This document shows positions 45,194 to 53,276 of a stretch of DNA of 64,000 nucleotides, piece by piece. The notes below the pieces were generated by a model. The model was not told where the DNA came from. It made no database searches and was given only the letters and a program-made list of their open reading frames with translations. The position numbers and the translations under genes were made by a program. Position 1 is the stretch's first letter. Every line of letters starts with the position of its first letter. Location of the stretch: the NCBI RefSeq assembly GCF_009674565.1, contig NZ_WKJL01000002.1, positions 186,001 through 250,000 of the forward strand, in the 5' to 3' direction. Source of the DNA: Duganella aquatilis. Its GTDB lineage: Bacteria; Pseudomonadota; Gammaproteobacteria; Burkholderiales; Burkholderiaceae_D.

Positions 45194-46012
45194 TTACACC
45201 AGCAGCGCCGCGCTCATCGAGGCGGCCTCGTCGGCCGATTCGCGCAGAATCTGGTCGAGCAAGGCGTTGTCGTCGACAAAGCCGGACAGCGACGGGCTGT
45301 CCTCGGCGGCGGCCAGCGGCGAGCGCACCGGCGCCAGGCGCTTGGCGATCAGCAGCGTATCGCGCAGGCCCAGCGGCGGCGGCGTCAGCGTGGCGCCGCG
45401 CAGCGAGACGATGGCCTGGCTGACCGGTTCAGGAATATTCATTTTCTTCATCATCTCGCGCGAGATGATTTCCTGCGCCGCGCCCATCCACTCCACCGAG
45501 TCGTCCAGCAGGCCGGGAATCTCGTCGGCGCGCGACAGCAGGTAAAAGCCGCCCGCCTCGTGGACGATGCCGGCGAACAGCGCGGTATCCGGATCGGACG
45601 AGGTCAGCTTGCGGCCGATGACATGGGCCAGCGCCGCCACGTGCGCCGTGTGGCGCCACAGCTGGTCGGCCTGCGCGCGCAGTTGCACATCGCGGATGCG
45701 GGCGCCGAACTGGCGCACCACCATTGCCGCCGCCATGGTGTACAGGTTGCGGTAGCCGACGCGCTGCACCGCCGCCCGCACGCTGGTGACCGGCGTGCCG
45801 CTGCGGTTGAACACCGCCGCATTGGCCAGCGCCACGGTGCGCGCGGCCAGCATCGGCTCGCCCAGCACCTTGCGGATCACGTCGTCCATCTCGCAATCCG
45901 GATCGGCGAGCGCCAGCTGCAGGCGCAGCGCCGCGTTCACGCTGGTCGGAAAAACCAGTTCGCCGCGCGCCGCCTGCGCGAGAATCTGCGAGAAGTCTTT
46001 AAGTTTTACCAT
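45194..46012 (-). CDS. HDOD domain protein
   Basis: A 272-residue protein made mainly of an HDOD domain (about residues 15-215), a helical relative of HD hydrolases without the metal-binding pair. It includes F-P-T-S-V-N-A-A-L-R-L-Q and the V-A-A-L-A-H-V-I-G block. Such proteins take part in signalling, motility or stress responses; the exact role is unknown. The ATG at 46010-46012 has no Shine-Dalgarno, but TATAAT lies 7 bases upstream, so the transcript may be leaderless. It starts 16 bases after the MFS gene stop, so an operon with that gene is the alternative. Confidence 0.88.
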   Translation of the reverse strand: MVKLKDFSQILAQAARGELVFPTSVNAALRLQLALADPDCEMDDVIRKVLGEPMLAARTVALANAAVFNRSGTPVTSVRAAVQRVGYRNLYTMAAAMVVRQFGARIRDVQLRAQADQLWRHTAHVAALAHVIGRKLTSSDPDTALFAGIVHEAGGFYLLSRADEIPGLLDDSVEWMGAAQEIISREMMKKMNIPEPVSQAIVSLRGATLTPPPLGLRDTLLIAKRLAPVRSPLAAAEDSPSLSGFVDDNALLDQILRESADEAASMSAALLV

Positions 46013-46018
46013 GGAAAC

Positions 46019-46024
46019 ATTATA
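46019..46024 (-). promoter_or_regulatory. candidate -10 box for a leaderless HDOD transcript
   Basis: TATAAT on the minus strand, with 6 bases between it and the start codon, would place the transcription start at the A of ATG. No good -35 box is seen at 17 bases (AAGGGG). Confidence 0.4.
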
Positions 46025-46028
46025 GCCC

Positions 46029-47450
46029 TTAACGCGCCGAGCCCCTTGCAACTTGCTCGCCAGCGTTGCTGCCCAACCGCAGCGCATCGGCCAGGCCCAG
46101 CAGGCTGACCAGCGCCACCAGCAGGAAGGCCAGCCGGTAATCGATGGCGGCCCAGCCGCCGATGCCCAGCTGCTGCGCGCTCCAGTGTCCCAGCCGCACG
46201 CCGCTGGCGCCCAGCGCCACGCCGAGGCCGAGCGCGACCTGGAAGGCGGTGCTGAACAAGGTGTTGGCGGCCGCCATGCGCTGCTGCGGCACATCGGCGA
46301 AGGCGATGGTGTTGAGCGCGCTGAACTGCATCGAGCGCGTCAGGCCGCCGACGAACAGCACGGCGGCGATCAGCCACACCGGCGTCGCCGGCGTCAGCAA
46401 GGCGCAGGCGGCCAGCGAGGCAACGTTGGCCAGGCCGTTGACCAGGATCACCGGCTTGAAGCCGAAGCGGCGCAGGATCGGCGTGGTGGCCGGCTTCATC
46501 ATCAGGTTGCCGGCGAACACCGCGATTACCAGCAGACCGGAGTGGAAGGCGTCCAGTCCGAAGCCCAGCTGGAACATCAGCGGCAGCAGGAACGGTACGG
46601 CGCCGATCGCCATGCGGAACAGCGAGCCGCCGAGGATGGTGATGGAAAACGTCGGTATCGCCAGCGACGACAGATCGATCAGCGGGTGCGCGGCACGCTT
46701 CAGGTGCCAGCCCAGCGCCGCCAGCAGCAGCGCGCCAATCAGCAGGCAGGCGCCCGCCTCGCTCCAGTCCGGGTTCTGGCCGCCGATCACTTCCGCGCCC
46801 CAGGTCAGCAGCAGCAAGGCGCTGCCGCTGAGCAGGAAGCCGGGCCAGTCGAACGGCCTCGGCGCGGCCGCGCGCTTGCCGGGAATCAGCCACCACGCCA
46901 GCGCCAGCGCGATCACGCCCAGCGGCAGGTTCAGGTAAAAAATCCAGCGCCACGACGCATAGCTGGTGATGAAGCCGCCCACCGGCGGTCCCAGCACCGG
47001 CGCCACCAGCGCCGGCCAGGTCAGTGTGGCGATCACCGCGATCAGCCTGTCCTTCGGCGTGTTGTTCAGCACCACCAGGCGGCCGACCGGCACCATCATC
47101 GCGCCGCCCGCGCCTTGCAGCACGCGCAGCCAGACGAATTCGCCGAGGCTGTCGGCCATGCCGCACAACACCGACGCCAGCGTGAAGATCGCCAAGGCCA
47201 TCGCAAACACGCGGCGCGCGCCATAGCGCTCGGCCACCCAGCCGCTGATCGGAATAAATACGCCCAGGGTCAGCAGGTAGGCGCTGACGCCGATGTTGAG
47301 CGCCAGCGGCGCCACGCCGAACGAGCGCGCGATGTCCGGCACCGCCGTGGTGATCACGGTGCCGTCCAAATTCTCCATGAAGAACGCGCCGGCCACCAGC
47401 AAGGCGATCCACTTGCTGTTCACCGCCGTGCCCACTGTCCCGCTTTGCAT
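46029..47450 (-). CDS. MFS transporter, DHA2/EmrB-like drug exporter
   Basis: A 473-residue inner-membrane protein with about 14 predicted transmembrane helices, the number usual for the DHA2 family. An M-E-N-L-D-G-T-V-I-T-T-A motif lies in helix 1, motif A is G-W-V-A-E-R-Y-G-A-R-R, and the exporter motif C is G-P-P-V-G-G-F-I. It probably exports drugs or toxic metabolites using the proton gradient. No EmrA-type fusion protein is next to it. It is divergent from the porin at 47657. Confidence 0.92.
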   Translation of the reverse strand: MQSGTVGTAVNSKWIALLVAGAFFMENLDGTVITTAVPDIARSFGVAPLALNIGVSAYLLTLGVFIPISGWVAERYGARRVFAMALAIFTLASVLCGMADSLGEFVWLRVLQGAGGAMMVPVGRLVVLNNTPKDRLIAVIATLTWPALVAPVLGPPVGGFITSYASWRWIFYLNLPLGVIALALAWWLIPGKRAAAPRPFDWPGFLLSGSALLLLTWGAEVIGGQNPDWSEAGACLLIGALLLAALGWHLKRAAHPLIDLSSLAIPTFSITILGGSLFRMAIGAVPFLLPLMFQLGFGLDAFHSGLLVIAVFAGNLMMKPATTPILRRFGFKPVILVNGLANVASLAACALLTPATPVWLIAAVLFVGGLTRSMQFSALNTIAFADVPQQRMAAANTLFSTAFQVALGLGVALGASGVRLGHWSAQQLGIGGWAAIDYRLAFLLVALVSLLGLADALRLGSNAGEQVARGSAR

Positions 47451-47656
47451 ACGCCGTCCCTGCCGTCATTGGTTCAACGCGACATTCTGCCGCATCGCCG
47501 TCATTCCCGCACGCATGCTTGCAAAACGCTAGCTTTGGTTCATTCATGCAAGTGTGTTGGAAGCGCCACGAATTTTGCGAACACTCGTGCCATTTCCTCA
47601 AGACTGCTATAGAGTCGAACTACCGAGCACAACCAAAAACATCGGAGACAAACCAC

Positions 47657-48976
47657 ATGAAGAGAACTACCGCATCCGCAGCGTGCATGACCGCGCTCGC
47701 CCTGTTCGCCGGCCACGCCGCCGCCCAATCCTCAGTCACCATGTACGGCACCATCGATGTCGGCATCGACCGTATCGACAAAAGCCAGGGCAATGTACAG
47801 GGAACGGTATTTGGCGTCAGCGGCGCCACGCCCGTCCCCAACAGCATCGCCGCGCCGTCGAGCGTGACGACGCGCCTCAGCCCGTCGCACACGCGCCAGA
47901 GCAATATCGGTTTCAAGGGGGTGGAAGACCTGGGCGGCGGCTACCGCGGCCTGTTCGTGCTGGAGGGCGGCATCACCGCCGACAACGGCGGCCTCGCCAA
48001 CGACAACCGCCTGTTCGGCCGCCAGGCCTATGTGGGCCTGACCACGCCGGTCGGCGAAGTCAAGCTGGGCCGCCAGGCCAGCCCGATGCTGATCGCCTAC
48101 TACCTGGTGACGCCGGAAGCGCTGGGCAGCACCGACTTCTTCGGCGCCGGCCTGGTGGTCAACACCGTGCAGACCTGGCAGGACAACCAGATCAGCTACG
48201 CCATCAAGAAAGGCCCCATCACGGCCATCCTGTCGTACGCCACCAATGCCGGCATCGGCAGCGGCATCAGCGCGGCGCGCTCGACCGCCACCGCCTCGAC
48301 GCCGGTGGCCACCGGCACCACCGGCCAGATCGTCGGCGGCCTGACGGCCGGCGCGGAAACCGCCAGCGGCCGCGGCAAGGCTGCCGGCGCCATGCTGGCC
48401 TACCGCACCGACGACCTGGTGGCGCTGGCGTCCTACCACCGCAACAACTTCGACAACGTGCCGATCGGTGTGGTGTCGGGCACCACGCTGGTGCCGCTGT
48501 TCATCGGCGAGAAGTTCACCTCCTACATGGGCGCGGTGAAATACACCTTCCCCGGCATCGGCACCTCGCTCGCCATCGGCGGCCACGAAGCCAAGTTCGA
48601 CCTGCGCGGCGCCACCGATCCGAAAGTGCGCACCTGGACCGCGACGCTCAAGCATCCGGTCGGCGCTTTCGACCTCAGCGTGATCCTGCTCGATACGCGC
48701 TTCACCAACTACACAGAGGGCAAGGACCGCGGCCTGATGTTCGGCGCCGACTACAACTTCTCCAAGCGCACCGCGATTTACTCGCGCTTCGGCGGCATCA
48801 AGGATACGCGCGGCAAGACCGTGGTCAGCAGCGCCACGCCGCTGCCGCTGGCTGGCGGCCCGGGCGCGATCCTGATCCCGCTGGGCACGCAGGAAGTGCC
48901 GCTGTTCTCCGGCGCCGGCCAGAACATCGACGCCCGCACCACCATGGTCAGCCTCGGCATCCGCCACTCGTTCTAA
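47657..48976 (+). CDS. porin, gram-negative trimeric type
   Basis: A 439-residue outer-membrane porin, longer than the one at 6888. The signal peptide ends at H-A-A-A (about 23) before Q-S-S-V-T-M-Y-G-T-I-D-V-G. The barrel shows I-G-F-K-G-V-E-D-L-G-G-G and the L-F-G-R-Q-A-Y-V-G-L constriction segment, ending in R-H-S-F. The ATG at 47657 is preceded by CGGAGAC. Codon use is similar to neighbouring genes, unlike the first porin, so it is probably less abundant or conditional. It ends right at a long inverted repeat. Confidence 0.94.
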   Translation: MKRTTASAACMTALALFAGHAAAQSSVTMYGTIDVGIDRIDKSQGNVQGTVFGVSGATPVPNSIAAPSSVTTRLSPSHTRQSNIGFKGVEDLGGGYRGLFVLEGGITADNGGLANDNRLFGRQAYVGLTTPVGEVKLGRQASPMLIAYYLVTPEALGSTDFFGAGLVVNTVQTWQDNQISYAIKKGPITAILSYATNAGIGSGISAARSTATASTPVATGTTGQIVGGLTAGAETASGRGKAAGAMLAYRTDDLVALASYHRNNFDNVPIGVVSGTTLVPLFIGEKFTSYMGAVKYTFPGIGTSLAIGGHEAKFDLRGATDPKVRTWTATLKHPVGAFDLSVILLDTRFTNYTEGKDRGLMFGADYNFSKRTAIYSRFGGIKDTRGKTVVSSATPLPLAGGPGAILIPLGTQEVPLFSGAGQNIDARTTMVSLGIRHSF

Positions 48977-48979
48977 AAC

Positions 48980-49051
48980 AAACCGGGGTCAGTGCCGACA
49001 TTCGGACATTTCGCTTGCGAAATGTCCGAATGTCGGCACTGACCCCGGTTT
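48980..49051. repeat. 72-base perfect inverted repeat with CCGGGGTCAG ends
   Basis: Perfect 35-base arms (48980-49014 and 49017-49051) with a 2-base loop. It fills the space between the convergent porin and TerD genes and could act as a bidirectional terminator (AAA/TTT at the ends). The outer part CCGGGGTCAG is shared with 53093; the inner part is unique in this window. Confidence 0.9.
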
Positions 49052-49057
49052 TAGAAA

Positions 49058-49639
49058 TTACAGGTGGGTGGCGATCTGCGGCAGCAGGTCGTCGAACGTG
49101 CGGCCGTTGCCGTTTTCGCCGATGGCGTGCATCTTCCATTCGCCGTTGTGGCGATACAGCTTGGCCATGATCTGCGCCGAGTGCGGTCCCTGCACCGACA
49201 AATTGAACCGCGCCACTTCCTTGCCGCCGGCCGCGTCGACCAGGCGGCAATAGGCGTTCTCCACCTGCGAGAAAGTTTGACCGGTGAAGCTGTTCACCGT
49301 GAACACCAGGCTCTTGATGTGCGGCGGTACGGCGTTCAGGTCGACATTGATCTGTTCATCGTCGCCATCGCCGGCGCCGGTGCGGTTGTCGCCGGTGTGG
49401 ACGATGCTGCCGTCCTTGCTCTTCAGCTGGCGGAAGAAGATCACGTCCACCGGACGGTGGCCTTCGTCGAACATCACGCACGATGCGTCGAGGTCCACCG
49501 CTTCGGTCTTGGAACCGAAGCCGAGGAAGCCCTTGCTCTTGATGGCGTCCCAGCCCAGGCCCATGGTCACGCGGCCCAATGCGCCGCCGGCTTCCTTCTC
49601 CAGAGAGATCTTCTGGCCCTTGCTCAAATTGACTGACAT
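49058..49639 (-). CDS. TerD family protein
   Basis: A 193-residue TerD/TerZ-type protein with the N-terminal V-N-L-S-K-G-Q-K-I-S-L and the calcium-binding [13 protein letters not shown] stretch (about residues 83-95). Family members bind calcium and take part in resistance to tellurite, phage or envelope stress. Good RBS (AAGGAG). It is last in a four-gene same-strand cluster with an AIM24 protein, a second TerD protein and a TerC-like membrane protein. Confidence 0.94.
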   Translation of the reverse strand: MSVNLSKGQKISLEKEAGGALGRVTMGLGWDAIKSKGFLGFGSKTEAVDLDASCVMFDEGHRPVDVIFFRQLKSKDGSIVHTGDNRTGAGDGDDEQINVDLNAVPPHIKSLVFTVNSFTGQTFSQVENAYCRLVDAAGGKEVARFNLSVQGPHSAQIMAKLYRHNGEWKMHAIGENGNGRTFDDLLPQIATHL

Positions 49640-49655
49640 AGTTACTCCTTGAATT

Positions 49656-50354
49656 TTACGAGGCCGACTGACGCGTCAGCCAGGCTTGCAGCGATCCGCT
49701 GTTGCGCGAGCAGATCAAAATCTTGCCCTTGCCCGAGAAGCGCAGCACCAGGCCTTCCCCGCTGGTCTGGCTGTTCACCAGATTGCTGAGGAAGCCGCTG
49801 TTACCGCCCGTGGTCACCGAGATTTCGTAGCGCAGCGCGCTGTCCCATGCCACCACGTGCGCATTGTCGATGATGACGTCGCGCCCCGGCTCCACCTCCA
49901 GCTGCGAGATCGAACCGAAGCCCGACACCACGGCCTGGCCGACGCCGCTGGTTTCGGTGATGAAGAAACCGCCGCTGCCGGCGAACAGCGCGTTGCCCAG
50001 GCTTTGCGTGCGCACCTTCAGTTCCACGCCGGAAGTGGCGGCGACAAACGCGCCGTCGCTCAGCATGTACTGCTGGTTGCCGAGATCCAGCGTCTGCATC
50101 GCGCCGGGCAAGGTTGGCGACAGCAGGCAATCGCCGTCGCCGCGCACCGCCTCGATGTGCTGCTGGAAGAAGGACTCGCCGTTGGCGAAGCGCCGCATCA
50201 GTGCCGCGCCGATGCCGCCGGTGATCTTGCCCTTCAGGTCAAGCGCCGCTTCCATCATCACCATGGCGCCCGATTCGCAGTAGATTTTTTCTCCCTGGCG
50301 CAGCGATACATGCAGAAATGGATCGACGTCACCGGTGATCGTAAATACAGGCAT
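49656..50354 (-). CDS. AIM24 / TIGR00266 family protein
   Basis: A 232-residue protein made of a single AIM24-type beta-rich domain, with Y-C-E-S-G-A-M-V-M-M near the start and G-x-G-x-x-x glycine-rich turns throughout. Its molecular function is unknown; it is related to yeast Aim24 and to bacterial proteins found with TerD genes. It is read between two terD genes with short spacers (16 and 24 bases). I infer a shared role in the Ter-type stress response. Confidence 0.9.
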   Translation of the reverse strand: MPVFTITGDVDPFLHVSLRQGEKIYCESGAMVMMEAALDLKGKITGGIGAALMRRFANGESFFQQHIEAVRGDGDCLLSPTLPGAMQTLDLGNQQYMLSDGAFVAATSGVELKVRTQSLGNALFAGSGGFFITETSGVGQAVVSGFGSISQLEVEPGRDVIIDNAHVVAWDSALRYEISVTTGGNSGFLSNLVNSQTSGEGLVLRFSGKGKILICSRNSGSLQAWLTRQSAS

Positions 50355-50378
50355 GATTGCGAGTCCTTTCAGATAAAG

Positions 50379-50954
50379 TTAAACGCCTACGCCGAACGAG
50401 CCGGCCAGCGGACCGAGGCCGCCTTTGAAGCCCTGGCCGACGGCCTTGAACTTCCAGTCGGCGCCGTTGCGATACACCTCGCCGAAGATCATGGCCGACT
50501 CGGTCGAGCCGTCTTCCGACAGGTCGTAGCGGGCGATTTCGGCATTGCTGCCGGCGTTCACCGTGCGGATGAAAGCCTTCTGCACCTGGCCGAAGTTCTG
50601 GCGGCGGGCGTCGCCTTCATGGATCGTGACGCAGATGGCGATGCGCTCGACATCGGACGGCACCTTGGTCAGGTCGATGGTGACGGTTTCGTCGTCGCCA
50701 TCGCCGGCGCCGGTGCGGTTGTCGCCCGAGTGCAGCACCGACTGGTCGGTCGACTTCAGGTTGTTGTAGAAGATGAAGTCGCTGTCGTTGCGCACCTTGC
50801 CGTCGGCTTTCAACAGGAAGGCCGAGCCGTCCAGGTCGAACTGATTGCCGTCGGTGGAACGCACGTCCCAGCCCAGGCCGACCGTGATCTTGGTCAGGCC
50901 GGGCGCTTCTTTGCTCAGGTTGACGTTGCCGCCTTTTTGCAGACTGATTGCCAT
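50379..50954 (-). CDS. TerD family protein
   Basis: A 191-residue paralogue of the protein at 49058, with the same calcium motif [13 protein letters not shown] and the L-G-W-D-V block. It is closer to TerD/TerE proper, with the family N terminus [24 protein letters not shown]. The two paralogues probably have different partners within one complex. Confidence 0.95.
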   Translation of the reverse strand: MAISLQKGGNVNLSKEAPGLTKITVGLGWDVRSTDGNQFDLDGSAFLLKADGKVRNDSDFIFYNNLKSTDQSVLHSGDNRTGAGDGDDETVTIDLTKVPSDVERIAICVTIHEGDARRQNFGQVQKAFIRTVNAGSNAEIARYDLSEDGSTESAMIFGEVYRNGADWKFKAVGQGFKGGLGPLAGSFGVGV

Positions 50955-51037
50955 TTGTGATACTCCTTAATGAGAACCGGACTTGGGGTACTGCAAGGCG
51001 GCGGGCCGTGTCCGTAATAAACGGCCCGCCGTATTCT

Positions 51038-52087
51038 TTACGCCGTGACGGCGAGTGTCTTGGCCTGCTGGCGACGGTGGCGTACCGAGGACCATACCGA
51101 GGCGCCGATGAAGGCCACGCCTATCAGGCCGGTGAAGATTTCAGGCACATGGAACTTCATGCTGGCCAACATGATCGCGGCCAGGATGCCGATCGCATAA
51201 TGGGCGCCGTGCTCCAGGTACACGAACTGGTCGAGCGTGCCTTTCTTCACCAGGTAAATCGTCATCGAGCGGACAAACATCGCGCCGATCGCCAGGCCCA
51301 GCATGATGATCACGACGTCGGTGGTGATGGCGAACGCGCCGATCACGCCGTCGAAGCTGAACGATGCATCCAGCACTTCCAGGTACAGGAAGCCGCCGAT
51401 ACCGCCCTTCTTGACCATGTCGCCGACGTTGCCGCCTTCTTCTTCCTTCTCCAGCAGGCTGCTGATGCCGTCGACAAAGACGTAGATCAGGATGCCCCAC
51501 AGGCCGGACATCAGCACCACCATCTTCTGCGCTTCAGCCACCAGGCCCATGCAGGCCATCAGCACGCCGATGGAAATCATCACCGAGATGGATGAGACCT
51601 TGCCCAGCGTGCCGAGTTTCTTCTCGAAGTTGCCCAGCCAGTGCGTTTCCTTTTCCGAATCGAGCAGGAAGTTCAGGAACACCAGCAGCAGGAACATGCC
51701 GCCGAACGCCGCCACTTCAGCGTGGTGATTGGTCAGGTGCATCGAGTAGGTCTGCGGGTCGTTCAGCGCCAGCGTCCACACATCCATGATGCCGATGTCG
51801 GCCGCCACCGCGACGATCACCAGCGGGAACAACAGCCGCATACCGAACACGGCGACGATGATGCCGACGCCGAGGAACAGCTTCTGCCAGTACTCGTTCC
51901 AGTTCTTCAGCACCGAGGCGTTGACCACGGCGTTATCGAAGGACAGCGACACTTCCATCGCCGCCAGGATCAGCGCGATACCGAAGGCGGACAGCGCGCC
52001 GCTCCACCCTGCCAGGGAGTAGCCCCACCAGCCTGCCACCGCAAGGCAGACAAAGCTGACGAGGAAGGAAATTCTGAAGTGCTTCAT
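51038..52087 (-). CDS. DUF475 / TerC-like integral membrane protein
   Basis: A 349-residue inner-membrane protein with about nine transmembrane helices. The S-F-D-N-A-V-V-N-A and S-F-S-F-D-G-V-I-G-A-F repeats are the paired acidic motifs of the TerC/DUF475 superfamily, thought to carry metal ions. It is first in the cluster with the TerD and AIM24 genes, matching the TerC-TerD pairing known from tellurite-resistance operons. It is divergent from a NhaR-like LysR gene that may regulate it. Confidence 0.93.
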   Translation of the reverse strand: MKHFRISFLVSFVCLAVAGWWGYSLAGWSGALSAFGIALILAAMEVSLSFDNAVVNASVLKNWNEYWQKLFLGVGIIVAVFGMRLLFPLVIVAVAADIGIMDVWTLALNDPQTYSMHLTNHHAEVAAFGGMFLLLVFLNFLLDSEKETHWLGNFEKKLGTLGKVSSISVMISIGVLMACMGLVAEAQKMVVLMSGLWGILIYVFVDGISSLLEKEEEGGNVGDMVKKGGIGGFLYLEVLDASFSFDGVIGAFAITTDVVIIMLGLAIGAMFVRSMTIYLVKKGTLDQFVYLEHGAHYAIGILAAIMLASMKFHVPEIFTGLIGVAFIGASVWSSVRHRRQQAKTLAVTA

Positions 52088-52162
52088 CGTTTTCTCTCGT
52101 GGTTATTTAATCGATGGACGCAGTGTAAAGAAAACCGACGGTTTGAAAAATAGAAGATAATT

Positions 52163-52175
52163 GAAGTATTACTTC
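52163..52175. promoter_or_regulatory. candidate operator GAAGTA-T-TACTTC
   Basis: A perfect 6-base-arm palindrome, 14 bases before the LysR start and about 75 bases from the divergent DUF475 gene. An overlapping TTAC-TTC-GTAA repeat adds symmetry. It is probably a site for the LysR protein. Confidence 0.45.
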
Positions 52176-52189
52176 GTAAAAACCGAACC

Positions 52190-53092
52190 ATGAAAAATAG
52201 CGGATTGAATTTCAGACACTTGTATTTCTTCTGGATGGTGGCCAAGGAAGGCGGCGTCACGCGCGCCGCCGAGCGCCTGGGACTGGCGGTGCAGACCATC
52301 AGCATGCAGCTGGCGTCGCTGGAACAATCGATCGGCAAGCAGTTGCTGGAGCCGCAGGGACGGCGCCTGGTGCCGACCGAGGCGGGCAAGCTGGCCCTCA
52401 GTTATTGCGAGCAGATCTTCCTGCTGGGCGACCAGTTGCAGGACGCGCTGGAGGAAGCGGAAAACGACAAGATGCGCCTGACGGTCGGCATCTCCGACTC
52501 GCTGCCCAAGCTGATCGCCTTCCGCCTGCTGCAGGCCACGCAGCAGATGGACACGCGCGTGCACCTGGTGTGCATGGAGGATGAATTCGAAAACCTGCTG
52601 GCCGACCTGGCGCTGGGCAAGCTGGACGTGGTGCTGACCGACCGCACCGTGCGCGCCGGCGGCAGCCTGAAAGTGTTCAGCCACCTGCTGGGCGAAAGCG
52701 ACATGAAACTGTTCGGCGTGCCCAGACTGGCGCGCAAGTACCGCCGCGACTTCCCGGCCAGCCTGCACGGCGCGCCGCTGCTGGTTCCCACGCGCAACAA
52801 CGCGCTGCGCGGCCGCATCGACGCCTGGCTGGTCGAGCACAAGGTGCGGCCGCAGATTGTTGCGGAGTTCGAGGACAACGCCATGCTCAACACCTTTGGC
52901 CGCAACGGCCTGGGCCTGTTCTTCGCGCCGTCGGCCCTGGCGCAGGACATCGAAGACCAGTTCGGCGCCGTGCTGGTCGGCGACGCGCCGGAACTGCGCG
53001 AACACTTCTACGCCATCTCCAACGCCCGCAAGATCACGCACCCGGCAATCGAAGCCATCCTCGGCGCCGTCCATCGCGGCCTGTTCGCTTAA
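52190..53092 (+). CDS. LysR family regulator, NhaR-like
   Basis: A 300-residue LysR protein. The N terminus L-N-F-R-H-L-Y-F-F-W-M-V-A-K-E-G-G (about 6-22) is typical of the NhaR subgroup, which responds to sodium or alkaline stress. The effector domain spans about 90-295. It is divergent from the DUF475/TerD cluster, so it may control that stress cluster. A long hairpin starts immediately after the stop codon. Confidence 0.92.
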   Translation: MKNSGLNFRHLYFFWMVAKEGGVTRAAERLGLAVQTISMQLASLEQSIGKQLLEPQGRRLVPTEAGKLALSYCEQIFLLGDQLQDALEEAENDKMRLTVGISDSLPKLIAFRLLQATQQMDTRVHLVCMEDEFENLLADLALGKLDVVLTDRTVRAGGSLKVFSHLLGESDMKLFGVPRLARKYRRDFPASLHGAPLLVPTRNNALRGRIDAWLVEHKVRPQIVAEFEDNAMLNTFGRNGLGLFFAPSALAQDIEDQFGAVLVGDAPELREHFYAISNARKITHPAIEAILGAVHRGLFA

Positions 53093-53183
53093 TCCGGGGT
53101 CAGTTCTGCCAATCGCACACGAGCCCTGCCGTAAGCGGCTGCTACGGCAGGGCTCGTGTGCGATTGGCAGAACTGACCCCGGA
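53093..53183. repeat. 91-base perfect inverted repeat with CCGGGGTCAG ends
   Basis: Perfect 41-base arms (53093-53133 and 53143-53183) with a 9-base loop, beginning at the base after the LysR stop codon. The outer TCCGGGGTCAGT is like the repeat at 48980; the inner stem differs completely. It probably stops LysR transcription before the downstream same-strand gene. Confidence 0.9.
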
Positions 53184-53276
53184 GGTTTCAATTAGGAAAT
53201 AACGGAATTTGCGCTGTGCAAACGCGCAGTCGTTTAAGATGGAGGTTTCAACAACGTAAATTGCCGCTCGGCCCCT

